This document shows positions 25,131 to 34,200 of a stretch of 64,000 nucleotides of DNA, piece after piece. The stretch is taken from positions 1-64,000 of the forward strand of contig NZ_CANKYS010000008.1 of assembly GCF_947488025.1 (NCBI RefSeq), written 5' to 3'. Position numbers and translations under genes: made by a program. How positions within the stretch are numbered: the first letter of the stretch is position 1; each line of letters opens with the position of its first letter. Under the pieces are notes generated by a model, which saw only the letters and a list, made by a program, of their open reading frames with translations, was not told the DNA's origin and ran no database searches. The DNA comes from an uncultured Nocardioides sp. (GTDB taxonomy: Bacteria; Actinomycetota; Actinomycetes; Propionibacteriales; Nocardioidaceae).

Positions 25131-27182
25131 TCATTCGTCGTCGATCTGCCGGTTGTTGTTGCGCGAGGCCACCCGGCCACGGCGCAGGTCGCCGGCGTGC
25201 ACGCGGACCTCGTCGCGGCGCCGCTCCTCGGCCGCCTGGGAGGAGCGCAGCTGGTAGGGCACCGAGATGACCATGACGCCCGGCGTGAACAGCAGCCGCC
25301 CCTTGAGCCGCAGCGCGGTCTGGTTGTGCAGGAGCTGCTCCCACCAGCGCCCGACGACGTACTCCGGGATGTAGACCGCCACGACGCCGCGCGGGCTGGC
25401 CCGCCGGATCTCCTGGGTGTACTCCACGATCGGGCGCACCACCTCTCGGTAGGGCGAGTGCAGCACCTTGAGCGGGATGTCGAGGTGCCGGTCGTCCCAC
25501 TCCTCGAGCAACCGGGTCGTGGCCTTGGCGTCGACGCTGACGTAGATCGCCTCCAGCACGTTGGGGCGGGTGGCACGGGCGAAGGCGAGCGCGCGCAGGG
25601 TCGGCTTGTGCAGCTTGGAGGCGAGCACGATGGCGTGCACCCGGGTCGGCATGACCTTGTCCTGCTCGTCGGCGGCGAGCTCGAGCTCCACGCGGTCGTA
25701 GTGGCCACCGATCGCCCGCATGACGAGGAAGAAGAACCCCATCGCCAGGATGGCGATCCAGGCACCGGCGAGGAACTTCGTGATCAGCACGATGACCAGC
25801 ACGACGGCGGTCATGCAGAGACCGAAGGTGTTGATCGCGCGCGAGCGCATCATCCGGCGACGGGCCGTGGGGTCGGTCTCGGTCCTCAGGTGACGCGTCC
25901 AGTGGCGGATCATGCCGAGCTGGCTGAGGTTGAAGGAGACGAAGACGCCGACGATGTAGAGCTGGATCAGCTTGGTGGTCTCGGCGTCGAAGACCCAGAT
26001 CAGCAGCATCGACAGGGCCGCGAGGAAGACGATGCCGTTGCTGTACGCGAGCCGGTCGCCGCGCGAGCCGAGCGACCGGGGGGCCAGCCCGTCCTGGGCG
26101 AGGATCGAGCCGAGGACGGGGAAGCCGTTGAAGGCGGTGTTGGCCGCGAGCACGAGGATGACGCCGGTGACGGTGACGACGAAGTAGAAGGCCGGCGGGA
26201 ACGTGTCCATGAACAAGCCCTCCGCGATCTGGGAGATCACGGGGTGCTGCTCGTAGCTGTCCGGCACAGCGCCCCCGGCAGTCGTGCGGAGGCGGTCGAG
26301 CTCGTGCGGGTCGACGTAGCGGATCGTCATCTGGTTGGCGAGGACGATGACGCTCATCATCATCGTGATCGCGATCAGGCCGAGCATGAGCAGCGTGGTG
26401 GCGGCGTTGCGGCTCTTGGGCTTGCGGAAGGCCGGCACGCCGTTGCTGATGGCCTCGACGCCCGTCAACGCAGCACACCCGGAGGAGAACGCCCGCGCCA
26501 GCAGGAACATCAGCGCGATCTGGGTCAGCGGCTCCTCCCACCCGGGCTGCGGCGCGATGTCGAGATGGGCGCTCTCCGCCTCGGGAAGGTCGCCGGCCAG
26601 CAGGCGCAGCAGGCCGTAGGCGCACATGCCGAGGATGGCCACCATGAAGAGGTACGTCGGCACGGCGAAGAACGAGCCCGACTCACGCACGCCGCGCAGG
26701 TTCATCGCGGTCAGCAGCGCCACTGCGACGACACCGACCGTCGCCTCGTGCCCGATCAACGGCGGGATCGCACCGGCGGCGTACTGGGAGGCCGACGAGA
26801 TGGACACCGCGACGGTGAGCACGTAGTCGACCAGCAGCGCGCTGGCGACCGTGACGCCGGCGTTGCGGCCGAGGTTGACGGTGGCGACCTCGTAGTCGCC
26901 GCCGCCGGACGGGTAGGCGTGCACGGTCTGGCGGTAGCTGGCGACGACGGTGAGCATCACGAGCGCGACCGCGAGACCGATCTTCCACGACCAGACGTAC
27001 GTCGACGCGCCGGCGACGGCGAGCATGATGAACACCTCGTCCGGGGCGTAGGCCACCGACGACAGTGCGTCGCTGGCGAACACCGGCAGGGCGATCCGCT
27101 TGGGGAGGAGCGTCTCCCCCAGCTGGCTGCTGCGCAGCTTGCGACCCAGCAGGATCCGCTTGGACACGTCGCCGACACTCAC
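25131..27182 (-). CDS. APC-superfamily permease, KimA-like potassium transporter
   Basis: 683 residues: about twelve membrane helices to near residue 440 (KRIALPVFASDALSSVAYAPDE at the first helix, as in KimA/YdaO-type carriers), then a cytoplasmic C-terminal domain of about 200 residues (TRVHAIVLASKLHKPTLRAL onward), like the regulatory domain of KimA. A potassium role is inferred from this architecture and from the divergent pair of TrkA-type subunits 55 bases away. GTG start at 27182; extension upstream would cover the divergent promoter. Confidence 0.82.
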   Translation of the reverse strand: MSVGDVSKRILLGRKLRSSQLGETLLPKRIALPVFASDALSSVAYAPDEVFIMLAVAGASTYVWSWKIGLAVALVMLTVVASYRQTVHAYPSGGGDYEVATVNLGRNAGVTVASALLVDYVLTVAVSISSASQYAAGAIPPLIGHEATVGVVAVALLTAMNLRGVRESGSFFAVPTYLFMVAILGMCAYGLLRLLAGDLPEAESAHLDIAPQPGWEEPLTQIALMFLLARAFSSGCAALTGVEAISNGVPAFRKPKSRNAATTLLMLGLIAITMMMSVIVLANQMTIRYVDPHELDRLRTTAGGAVPDSYEQHPVISQIAEGLFMDTFPPAFYFVVTVTGVILVLAANTAFNGFPVLGSILAQDGLAPRSLGSRGDRLAYSNGIVFLAALSMLLIWVFDAETTKLIQLYIVGVFVSFNLSQLGMIRHWTRHLRTETDPTARRRMMRSRAINTFGLCMTAVVLVIVLITKFLAGAWIAILAMGFFFLVMRAIGGHYDRVELELAADEQDKVMPTRVHAIVLASKLHKPTLRALAFARATRPNVLEAIYVSVDAKATTRLLEEWDDRHLDIPLKVLHSPYREVVRPIVEYTQEIRRASPRGVVAVYIPEYVVGRWWEQLLHNQTALRLKGRLLFTPGVMVISVPYQLRSSQAAEERRRDEVRVHAGDLRRGRVASRNNNRQIDDE

Positions 27183-27237
27183 GGGCGCGAGCCTAGACCC
27201 GCGACGATCCAGATCCTTGCTGGGATACGGTTCTGGC

Positions 27238-27900
27238 GTGCACGTCGTGATCATGGGTTGTGGCCGCGTCGGTTCGACGCTCGCCCGTAGCCTCGAGGAC
27301 CGCAACCACACCGTGTCCGTCATCGACAGCGAGCCCGACGCCTTCCGTCGCCTGGGGCCGGAGTTCAACGGTGACAAGATCACGGGCTATGGCTTCGACC
27401 AGCAGGTGCTGGAGAAGGCCGGCATCCGCCGCGCCGACGCCTTCGCCGCGGTCTCCAGCGGTGACAACTCCAACATCATCGCCGCGCGGGTCGCCCGGGA
27501 GACCTTCGGCCTCCAGCAGGTCGTCGCCCGCATCTACGACCCCGGCCGCGCCGAGGTCTACCAGCGCCTCGGCATCACGACCGTGGCGACCGTGAAGTGG
27601 ACGGCCGACCAGGTCCTGCGTCGCATCCTGCCGGCGGGGGCCGAGCCCGACTTCCGCGACCCGTCGGGAACGATCCGCGTCGACCACATCCCCGTCCCCG
27701 AGGTCTGGGTCGGCAACCGCACGGTCGAGTTCCAGATGCAGTCGCGCAGCCGGATCGCCTGGATCGACCGGCTCGGCGAGGGCATGCTGCCCACCCGCGA
27801 GACCGTGCTGCAGGAGGGCGACATGCTGCACATCGTGATCCGCGAGGAGAACGCCGCCCACGCCTACGCCGTGCTCGAGGCCGGCCCCGAAGACGACTGA
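27238..27900 (+). CDS. ceoB: TrkA-family potassium uptake regulator CeoB
   Basis: A 220-residue RCK-type protein: Rossmann RCK_N domain with MHVVIMGCGRVGSTLAR and the acidic VIDSEPD that binds nucleotide, and an RCK_C domain from about 130. These cytoplasmic subunits gate potassium transporters in response to NAD(H), ATP or c-di-AMP. GTG start at 27238. It is divergent from the permease and 14 bases from ceoC. Confidence 0.9.
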   Translation: MHVVIMGCGRVGSTLARSLEDRNHTVSVIDSEPDAFRRLGPEFNGDKITGYGFDQQVLEKAGIRRADAFAAVSSGDNSNIIAARVARETFGLQQVVARIYDPGRAEVYQRLGITTVATVKWTADQVLRRILPAGAEPDFRDPSGTIRVDHIPVPEVWVGNRTVEFQMQSRSRIAWIDRLGEGMLPTRETVLQEGDMLHIVIREENAAHAYAVLEAGPEDD

Positions 27901-27914
27901 AGGACATCTGAGAC

Positions 27915-28586
27915 ATGCGCGTCGCCATCGCCGGAGCCGGAGCCGTGGGTCGATCGATCGCCCGGGAGCTGATCGAGAACGGTCACCAGATCCTGCTGAT
28001 CGACAAGAACCCCTCGGCCATCCGTCCCGAGCGCGTCCCCAACGCCGAGTGGCTGCTCGCCGACTCGTGCGAGCTGTCCTCGCTCGCCGAGGCGCAGCTG
28101 GGCAAGTGCGACGTGGTCATCGCCGCAACCGGTGACGACAAGGCCAACCTGGTCACCTCGCTCCTCGCCAAGACCGAGTTCGGCGTCCCCCGCACCGTCG
28201 GGCGGGTCAACCACCCCAACAACGAGTGGCTCTTCACCGAGGCGTGGGGCGTCGACGTCAACGTCTCCACCCCGCGCATCATGTCCGCGCTCGTCGAGGA
28301 GGCCGTCTCGATCGGCGACCTGGTCCGCCTGTTCACCTTCCGCCAGGGCAACGCCAACCTGGTCGAGCTCACCCTGTCGGCCGACTCCCCCTACGTCGGC
28401 ACGCCCGCCGGCCTGGTGCCCTTCCCCGAGAACTGCGCGCTCGTGACCATCCTGCGTGACGGGCAGGTCTACACGCCCGAGGCCGAGCAGCCGCTGGAGT
28501 CCGGCGACGAGCTGCTGTTCGTGGTGCCCGCCGAGGTCGAGTCCGAGCTTGAGCAGCTCCTCTCCCCCGTCCAGCACCACGGCTGA
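27915..28586 (+). CDS. ceoC: TrkA-family potassium uptake regulator CeoC
   Basis: A 223-residue second RCK protein: MRVAIAGAGAVGRSIAREL with LLIDKNP at the end of strand two, and an RCK_C domain with SPYVGTPAGLVPFPENC. Paired ceoB/ceoC genes are typical of actinobacteria and probably form hetero-oligomers on a K+ transporter, here most likely the divergent KimA-like permease since no TrkG/H gene is present in the window. Confidence 0.9.
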   Translation: MRVAIAGAGAVGRSIARELIENGHQILLIDKNPSAIRPERVPNAEWLLADSCELSSLAEAQLGKCDVVIAATGDDKANLVTSLLAKTEFGVPRTVGRVNHPNNEWLFTEAWGVDVNVSTPRIMSALVEEAVSIGDLVRLFTFRQGNANLVELTLSADSPYVGTPAGLVPFPENCALVTILRDGQVYTPEAEQPLESGDELLFVVPAEVESELEQLLSPVQHHG

Positions 28587-28601
28587 GGGCGGAACCCTCA
28601 G
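28583..28601. terminator. Bidirectional terminator-like hairpin over both stop codons
   Basis: CTGAGGG-CGGAA-CCCTCAG forms a perfect 7-bp stem exactly where ceoC and the convergent DUF3159 gene end, 11 bases apart; the stem contains both TGA stops. It lacks a T tract, as usual in this GC class. Terminator function is inferred. Confidence 0.6.
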
Positions 28602-29338
28602 GCGGTCGCGGCGTCCTGCGCGACCGGCGTCTTGTTGCGCGAGAGCAGCCAGATCATCGAGGCGAGCGCCGCGAGCTGCAACGGCCAGCCGAGCGCGATC
28701 TTGAGCACGCCGAGGGCGGCCACCGCCGCGTCGGGGTCCATCGAGCCTGAGTTCCCGCCCAGCCAGATCGGTCCCTGGATTGCCACCCGCAGCAGGCACG
28801 GGGCGACGAGGAGCCAGGTCAGCCGGTTGCAGAGCTTCACGACCTGCTTGTCGGAGTGCCAGGCCGTCGGGTCGCCGGTGATGCTGCCGACCATGAAGCC
28901 GACCAGCGGCCAGCCGATGAGGCAGGTGAACGCCAGCACGACGGCGTACCCGCCGTTGTAGAGCAGCCCGGGAAGGAAGTACGCGAGCGCCTGCTCCTGC
29001 TCCGACCCGCCCGACTGGGCGGCGCGGTAGACGAAGTACCAGCCGATGCCGATCCCGAAGAGGGCGTTGACGACGAACTGGACCGTCGAGCGCTGCACCA
29101 ACCGGATGGCGAGCAGGACGAGCGCCGCACCGATGCTGATCGACAGCGCGAGGTTGAGGTCGCGCATCGTCAACCAGGTGACGGTGAACAGGATGGTCGG
29201 GACCGCGGCCTCGGCCATGCCCCGCCGGCCGCCGAGCGCCTTGGCGAGCTGGCCGCGCACCACGGCCTCGACCGTGTCGGTGGTGGGGGTGATGGCGCTC
29301 GTGGGCTTGGCAGCCGGGTCGCTGGTCGGGTCGGTCAC
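28598..29338 (-). CDS. DUF3159 membrane protein
   Basis: 246 residues: a hydrophilic Thr/Ala-rich start, then five to six helices (AVPTILFTVTWLTMRDLNLAL first). The loop GDPTAWHSDKQVVKLCNRLTW is typical of DUF3159. Function unknown; conserved in actinobacteria between ceoBC and dut. The GTG start overlaps the OB-fold gene (GTGA). Confidence 0.85.
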   Translation of the reverse strand: MTDPTSDPAAKPTSAITPTTDTVEAVVRGQLAKALGGRRGMAEAAVPTILFTVTWLTMRDLNLALSISIGAALVLLAIRLVQRSTVQFVVNALFGIGIGWYFVYRAAQSGGSEQEQALAYFLPGLLYNGGYAVVLAFTCLIGWPLVGFMVGSITGDPTAWHSDKQVVKLCNRLTWLLVAPCLLRVAIQGPIWLGGNSGSMDPDAAVAALGVLKIALGWPLQLAALASMIWLLSRNKTPVAQDAATA

Positions 29339-29697
29339 GGGCGCAGCTCGTATCGGGGGTTGAACATGATCGGCACGCCGCCCTGTCGCCCGATGCAGCC
29401 GGCCACGCTCACCGACCGGCCGGGGTCCACGCCGGTGATGCGGCGCCGCCCCAGCCACACCACGGTGATGACGCCCGAGCCGTCGTCCAGCTCGGCCTCG
29501 AGGGCCGGGACGCCACCGCGCGGGCGAAGCGTGACCGTCCGCAGCACGCCGTTGACGACCACGTGCTCACGCTCGGGGGCGTCCGCGATGGCGATGGCCT
29601 CGTTGGTCGCGTGCGACTGGCGCAGGTCGCGCTGATGGGCCTCGGAGCTGTCCGCCCACCGGGAGAGCGCCTGACGCAGCCGGCTCTTCTCGGCCAC
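29335..29697 (-). CDS. Small OB-fold nucleic-acid-binding protein
   Basis: 120 residues. An N-terminal helix (RLRQALSRWADSSEAHQRDL) is followed by a single OB-fold barrel: VVVNGVLRTVTLRP, ALEAELDDGSGVITVVWLGRR and VSVAGCIGRQGG. The pattern matches the tRNA-anticodon/RecG-type OB fold. Partner unknown. It lies three bases downstream of the DUF3710 gene and is conserved in this neighbourhood. Confidence 0.85.
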   Translation of the reverse strand: MAEKSRLRQALSRWADSSEAHQRDLRQSHATNEAIAIADAPEREHVVVNGVLRTVTLRPRGGVPALEAELDDGSGVITVVWLGRRRITGVDPGRSVSVAGCIGRQGGVPIMFNPRYELRP

Positions 29698-29700
29698 GGC

Positions 29701-30336
29701 TCACCTGACCCGGCGGGCGTCGTCCGGCAGCGTGACCGGCAGCGGCTCGCCGACCGGCATCGCCTGGTCGCCGCGGCGTACGACGATCTGCGCGAGCGCG
29801 TCCTCCCAGTCGGAGGTCGTGTCGGGGTCGACGGCCGGCTTTCCGAGGAAGGAGGCGCGGAGCATCCAACGGTCGCCGTTGACACCGACGATGCGTGAGG
29901 GCTGCGTGGCCGTGGTCCCGTCGGGGCGTCGTACGGGCATCTGGCACACCAGCTCGGTGCCCCAGCGGCCCTCGCGCTCCGTGGCCTGGCCCCCGCGGCG
30001 CGCCATGTCCTCGGCGATCTGCGGGCGGACCTCGGACCACAGGTCACCGTTGCGCGGGGCGGCGAAGGCCTGGAACTCACACGCGCCGTCGGAGCCGGCG
30101 AGCATGACGGCGCGGACCTGGCCGCTCTTCTCGTCGACCTGCAACCGGAGCTCGCGATCGGCGATCGCGGGCACCAGGACCGAGCCGAGGTCGGCGCGCT
30201 CGACGCCGTCGCCCTCGACCTGGGTCACGTCGAACGGGCCGGTGCCCGCAGCCGGGCCGGCGGTGTCGTCCGCGGCGCTCTCCGCGGAGGTCTCCGCAGT
30301 CGCCGGGGTCGTGTCTGCCTTGCGGCGGAACTTCAC
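29701..30336 (-). CDS. DUF3710 protein
   Basis: 211 residues, soluble. An acidic Ala/Thr-rich N-terminus is followed by the DUF3710 body (RADLGSVLVPAIADRELRLQ, GSDGACEFQAFAAPR, LRASFLGKPAVDPD). Function unknown; a steady member of the actinobacterial dut cluster. The ATG at 30336 precedes MKFRRKAD, a normal family start. Confidence 0.88.
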   Translation of the reverse strand: MKFRRKADTTPATAETSAESAADDTAGPAAGTGPFDVTQVEGDGVERADLGSVLVPAIADRELRLQVDEKSGQVRAVMLAGSDGACEFQAFAAPRNGDLWSEVRPQIAEDMARRGGQATEREGRWGTELVCQMPVRRPDGTTATQPSRIVGVNGDRWMLRASFLGKPAVDPDTTSDWEDALAQIVVRRGDQAMPVGEPLPVTLPDDARRVR

Positions 30337-30379
30337 GTCTGCACTCCTTCGATCAGCGCGCCTTCGAACGCGTTCCGGC

Positions 30380-30862
30380 TCAGGGACGCGAACCGGTACC
30401 TGTAGAACCGTAGCCCCCGGCGCCCCGGATCGACTCGGGCAGCACCCCCACCTCGACGAACCGCGCCCGCTCGAACCGCTGGACGACGAGCTGGGCGATC
30501 CGGTCGCCGCGGCGGAGGGTCACGGACTCGACCGGGTCGTGGTTGATCAGCATGACCTTGACCTCGCCGCGGTAGCCCGCGTCGATCGTGCCCGGGGTGT
30601 TCACGATCGACAGGCCGTGGCGGGCGGCGAGCCCGGAGCGTGGGTGCACGAGCGCGACGTACCCGTCCGGCAGCGCGATCGAGATGCCCGTCGGCACGAG
30701 GGCCCGCTCACCGGGTGCGAGGTCGACGTCGACCGTGGTGTGCAGGTCGGCGCCGGCGTCTCCCGGGTGTGCGTACGACGGGAGCGGCAGGTCGGCGTCG
30801 AGGCGGACGATCGCGATGTCCAGGTCGGGGGTTGGGTCGGGGGTTGGGTCGTGGTCGGGCAC
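30380..30862 (-). CDS. dut: dUTP diphosphatase
   Basis: A 160-residue trimeric dUTPase that hydrolyses dUTP to dUMP, keeping uracil out of DNA and feeding dTMP synthesis. All five family motifs are seen: [41 protein letters not shown] and [10 protein letters not shown] short PTPDPTPD repeat precedes the domain and matches a small direct repeat in the DNA. The GTG start at 30862 is preferred since the frame upstream crosses into the divergent gene. Confidence 0.95.
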   Translation of the reverse strand: MPDHDPTPDPTPDLDIAIVRLDADLPLPSYAHPGDAGADLHTTVDVDLAPGERALVPTGISIALPDGYVALVHPRSGLAARHGLSIVNTPGTIDAGYRGEVKVMLINHDPVESVTLRRGDRIAQLVVQRFERARFVEVGVLPESIRGAGGYGSTGTGSRP

Positions 30863-30889
30863 GGGGAGTGAATCTATAGGCTCTGCGCC

Positions 30890-31348
30890 GTGGACTACGC
30901 CGAACGCCTCACCGTCCCGCTCCGCTGGTGGGTGCAGGGCACGATGTTCGTGGCGTCGTTGTGGCTGGCCGTCCTCGCCGCCACGCCCGAGGTCGTGGCG
31001 TGGTCCGTCACGGCCCTGGCCATGGGTGTCCTCGTCGCCATGTTCGTCGGTTACGGCCGCCCGCGGGTGTCCGTGGACGGCACGACCTTCCGCGCCGGCC
31101 GGGCGCACATCCCGCTGGAGCTCGTCGGTCGCGCGACCGCACTCGAGGCGGACGACGTACGACGTCAGGCGGGCGTGGACGCCGACGCGAGGGCCTACCT
31201 CCTGCTGCGCCCCTACCTCAAGCGCGGCGTCCGGGTGGACATCGCGGACCCCGCCGATCCGACGCCGTACTGGCTGGTCAGCTCGCGCCGACCCGACGCC
31301 CTCGTCTCAGCCCTGGAGGCGGGGCGGACGCGCGCAACTGCTGGGTAG
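30890..31348 (+). CDS. DUF3093 membrane protein
   Basis: 152 residues: two helices in the first 55 residues ([36 protein letters not shown]), then a small cytoplasmic beta-rich domain ending in [14 protein letters not shown]-type sequence ([17 protein letters not shown]), which is the DUF3093 signature. Divergent from dut by 27 bases. Function unknown. Confidence 0.88.
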   Translation: MDYAERLTVPLRWWVQGTMFVASLWLAVLAATPEVVAWSVTALAMGVLVAMFVGYGRPRVSVDGTTFRAGRAHIPLELVGRATALEADDVRRQAGVDADARAYLLLRPYLKRGVRVDIADPADPTPYWLVSSRRPDALVSALEAGRTRATAG

Positions 31349-31357
31349 GGTGCGTCC

Positions 31358-31690
31358 ATGGCTTCTTCCACAGCGGACAGCTCCAGCAAGTTCTACTCTG
31401 CGTTCTCCCTCGTCGCCGCGATCGGCGCGGCAGCCGTGGCCAAGAAGGGCCTCAACTCGTCCTGGCGCGCGGCCACCGGGAAGAACCCGCCCGCCAACCC
31501 GGCCGACCCCGACGTCAGCATCGGTGAGGCCGTCATGTGGGCCGCCGTCAGCGGCACCCTGATCGGCGTCGCACGCATGCTCGCCACCCGCCGCGCAGCG
31601 CACTACTACGCCAAGTCCACCGGCCACCTCCCCCCGCAGCTCAAGAAGGACGGCCAGGACGCCGACAAGGCGCCCGCCGCCGAGTCCTGA
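31358..31690 (+). CDS. DUF4235 protein
   Basis: 110 residues with two hydrophobic segments (FSLVAAIGAAAVAKKG and AVMWAAVSGTLIGVARMLA) typical of DUF4235, and a charged tail. Function unknown. Nine bases after the DUF3093 gene, likely the same transcript. Confidence 0.85.
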   Translation: MASSTADSSSKFYSAFSLVAAIGAAAVAKKGLNSSWRAATGKNPPANPADPDVSIGEAVMWAAVSGTLIGVARMLATRRAAHYYAKSTGHLPPQLKKDGQDADKAPAAES

Positions 31691-31765
31691 CGTCGGACAG
31701 CCTCTCCAGATCCACCGAGCCCACCCGCGCCCCGGCGCCGGAGCCGGCCCCGGGCTCGCTCGTCG

Positions 31766-31937
31766 GAGTCCGGGCCGGTCCGGACTCTCGGCAGGACGAC
31801 CTCCCCGCTCACGCCCCTCGGCCCCCCGCGGGCGTACCTCGCCCGACCATGGCCAGTGAGTCTCCCAGCGACTCATTGACATCGGGCGCCCCCGCCAACG
31901 GCTCACTAGCCGGTGAGTCGCTCAGCGACTCACCGGC
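31766..31937. promoter_or_regulatory. Cluster of TGAGTC/GACTCA palindromes before XRE gene
   Basis: The 425-base gap 31691-32115 has no gene I can support. It holds GAGTCCGG/CCGGACTC (31766-31787), TGAGTC-N7-GACTCA (31857-31875), and a 29-base palindrome at 31909-31937 with perfect 14-base arms (GCCGGTGAGTCGCT), which contains TGAGTC-N7-GACTCA again. The two N7 sites have centres 57 bases apart. They may be operators for the downstream XRE regulator or structured repeats. Confidence 0.5.
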
Positions 31938-32115
31938 CACTGTGCGGTCCGGGGGGTCGACACGCCCGGCCCGGACGACATCCGTGGCCACGAAGCGTCC
32001 ACAGGGGCGACCAGGAGTGGTCGGCACCGCCTCCTGTGGAGAGGGCTGCCACCGCTGTCGGCTCCTCGCGGTTCGCTCGTCGTACGACAGACGGCGATCA
32101 CAAGGAGGAAGGCAC

Positions 32116-32751
32116 ATGAGCGGTACGACGGCGGGGCGCGGGGCGGCCGGGGGCAGGGCGGCGGGACTGAGTGAGGCGGAGCTCGTGTGGCTGCACATGG
32201 GTCCCTTCGACGGGGGCGTGCCGGGGCTCGTCCGGCGAGTCAGACGGATCCTCGACGTGTCGCAGCGCGGACTGGCCCTCCTGCTCGGGGTGTCCCAGTC
32301 GGCAGTGGCGCGGTGGGAGACCGAGCGCACGAGTCCGCGGGTGAGCGTCCTGCAGCGGATGCTGCGCCTCGCCGGCATCGCGGTAGCCCTGCACGATGAG
32401 ACGTCAGGTGAGCGGGTTGAGCCGATGCGGGCCGACGGCGCCCGTGCGCGCAACGGGAACCGCTACCCGGCCCACGTCGACCTCCGGGTGACCGGGTGGT
32501 GGGTGCCGCGGAAGTACCGGGACATGACGAGCATCGACTACTTCACCAGTGTCGACCGCTCGCGCAGGGTGGGGGCACCGTGCGTCCGCTACCGGACGTG
32601 CCCGCACCGGCGAAGGGTGGAGCGGATGCTCTTCGGAACGCCCGTCGACCACCCGGCCAGGCATCAGCTCAGGGCCGAGGCCGTGCACCTCGACGAGGAG
32701 CGGGAGGCTCGCAGGAGGGCGCTCTCGACGCCGCCCCACCGCGGCGGGTGA
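32116..32751 (+). CDS. XRE-type helix-turn-helix regulator
   Basis: 211 residues. Residues about 35-80 form a Cro/C1-type HTH (VRRILDVSQRGLALLLGVSQ, SAVARWETERTSPRVSVLQ). The C-terminal half is basic, with DLRVTGWWVPRKYRDMTSID, CVRYRTCPHRR and HPARHQLR; its two cysteines and many histidines could hold a metal. AAGGAGGAA lies just upstream of the ATG at 32116, a strong ribosome-binding site. Targets unknown; the palindromes upstream are candidates. Confidence 0.75.
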   Translation: MSGTTAGRGAAGGRAAGLSEAELVWLHMGPFDGGVPGLVRRVRRILDVSQRGLALLLGVSQSAVARWETERTSPRVSVLQRMLRLAGIAVALHDETSGERVEPMRADGARARNGNRYPAHVDLRVTGWWVPRKYRDMTSIDYFTSVDRSRRVGAPCVRYRTCPHRRRVERMLFGTPVDHPARHQLRAEAVHLDEEREARRRALSTPPHRGG

Positions 32752-32860
32752 CCCGACCAGCCACCGACCATCGGCCCCAGACACGCCACAGCGCCCGCCC
32801 CTCGCGAGGAGGAACAGGCGCCGTCGTGTTCGAAGGCCCAGCCCGAGCCCGAGCCTCATC

Positions 32861-32882
32861 CCGAACCCAGGATCAGGTTCGG
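32861..32882. terminator. Hairpin between convergent XRE and DUF4193 genes
   Basis: CCGAACC-N8-GGTTCGG gives a perfect 7-bp stem in the 148-base convergent gap. There is no T tract; a bidirectional terminator role is inferred from position. Confidence 0.45.
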
Positions 32883-32899
32883 AGACCCAGCCACCGGAC

Positions 32900-33190
32900 T
32901 CAGATGCAGTCGCGGCAGATGAGCTTCTTCTCGTCGGCCAGCTGCGAGCGGTGGTGCACCAGGAAGCAGCTCATGCAGGTGAACTCGTCGTCCTGCCGAG
33001 GCATGACCTCGACCGCGAGCTCCTCGTGCGAGAGGTCGGCGCCCGGGAGCTCGAAGGACTCAGCGGCCTCGGTCTCGTCCTCGTCGACCTTGCCGGAGTT
33101 CTTGTCGTGGCGTCGGGCCTTGAGCTCCTCGATGCTCTCCTCGCTCTGGTCCTCCTCGGACTTGCGTGGTGCGTCGTAGTCGGTGGCCAT
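32900..33190 (-). CDS. DUF4193 zinc-ribbon protein
   Basis: 96 residues. Acidic N-terminal half (SEEDQSEESIEELKARRHD, DEDETEAAESFELPGAD), then a C-terminal zinc ribbon with CMSCFLVHHRSQ and LICRDC. The fourfold cysteine pattern is typical of DUF4193, conserved in actinobacteria near dut and sigA. Function unknown; possibly interacts with RNA polymerase or other acidic-partner complexes. ATG at 33190 (MATDYDAPRKSEED) is the family start. Confidence 0.9.
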   Translation of the reverse strand: MATDYDAPRKSEEDQSEESIEELKARRHDKNSGKVDEDETEAAESFELPGADLSHEELAVEVMPRQDDEFTCMSCFLVHHRSQLADEKKLICRDCI

Positions 33191-33390
33191 CGTTACCTCT
33201 CCCCATGCTGTGGACCCGTCCTGCCGGATCGCGGCGGGACGTCCCAGTTGTGCGCGTCGTCGGCGCCAGATTGTGCACCATGAACCGGCTCCGTGGTGAG
33301 CCGGTCCGCGACGTGTCGCCTGAACAGTGGGTGACGTCTCGCTATTCCCGCCTCGGCAGGCGGGTCCAGCCCACCCCCACGGGGGGCGCC

Positions 33391-34200
33391 TCAGGCGATG
33401 AACCCCGCTGTCGCGAGCGCGGCGACGAAGTCGTCCCAGCCATCTGCGGGGGCCCCCACGACCACGTTGCGCACGGGGTGCGAGCCGAGGGTGAAGGTGC
33501 CGTCGAGCAGCTCGAAACGACCGCCGGCCTCGCGCAGCACCAGCCCACCGGCGGACCAGTCCCACGGCTGCGGCCCGGCCTCGACGTACCCGTCGCCGCT
33601 GCCGTCCGCCACGTGGCACAGGTCGAGGGCGCACGAGCCCATCCGGCGGATGTCACGGACCTCGGGCAGCAGCGCGGCCACGCAGCCCGCCTGGTGCTCG
33701 CGCACCTCACGCTGGTAGCCGAAGCCCGTCAGCACGAGACGCTCGGCGAGCGGCGGCGACGGCCGGACGGAGATCGCCGACCCGTCACGCGTGGCACCGT
33801 GCCCCGAAGCTGCGGCGTACTCGACACCTGTGGGGATCGTCACCACGGCGCCCGCGACCACGACTCCGTCCACCTCGGCGGCCACGGACACGGCGCAGTC
33901 GGGCAGGCCGTAGAGGTAGTTCACGGTCCCGTCGATCGGGTCGAGGACCCAGCGGACCCCTGAGGTGCCGTCCCGGTCGTCGCCCTCCTCCCCGAGGATC
34001 GCGTCGTCAGGGCGCTGGGCGACGATGCGGGAGCGCAGCAGCTCCTCGACGGCCCGGTCGGCCTCCGTGACGACGTCGACCGCACTGGTCTTGGTGTCGG
34101 CCACGTCGATGCCGCCGCGCCGCATCTCGCGGGCCAGGCCGGCACCCTCGTGGGCCAGGGACGTGGCCAGGTCGCGCAGCTCGACGGGAGCGACCGTCAC
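33391..34200 (-). CDS. suhB: Inositol monophosphatase-family phosphatase
   Basis: 269 residues with all metal-site motifs of the family: [23 protein letters not shown] and [15 protein letters not shown]. Mg-dependent hydrolysis of inositol phosphate or a related sugar phosphate is expected; in actinobacteria this supplies inositol for phosphatidylinositol and mycothiol. The GTG start overlaps the ferrochelatase stop (TCGTGACGG). The ortholog next to sigA in mycobacteria is suhB; the symbol is by position and family. Confidence 0.88.
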   Translation of the reverse strand: MTVAPVELRDLATSLAHEGAGLAREMRRGGIDVADTKTSAVDVVTEADRAVEELLRSRIVAQRPDDAILGEEGDDRDGTSGVRWVLDPIDGTVNYLYGLPDCAVSVAAEVDGVVVAGAVVTIPTGVEYAAASGHGATRDGSAISVRPSPPLAERLVLTGFGYQREVREHQAGCVAALLPEVRDIRRMGSCALDLCHVADGSGDGYVEAGPQPWDWSAGGLVLREAGGRFELLDGTFTLGSHPVRNVVVGAPADGWDDFVAALATAGFIA

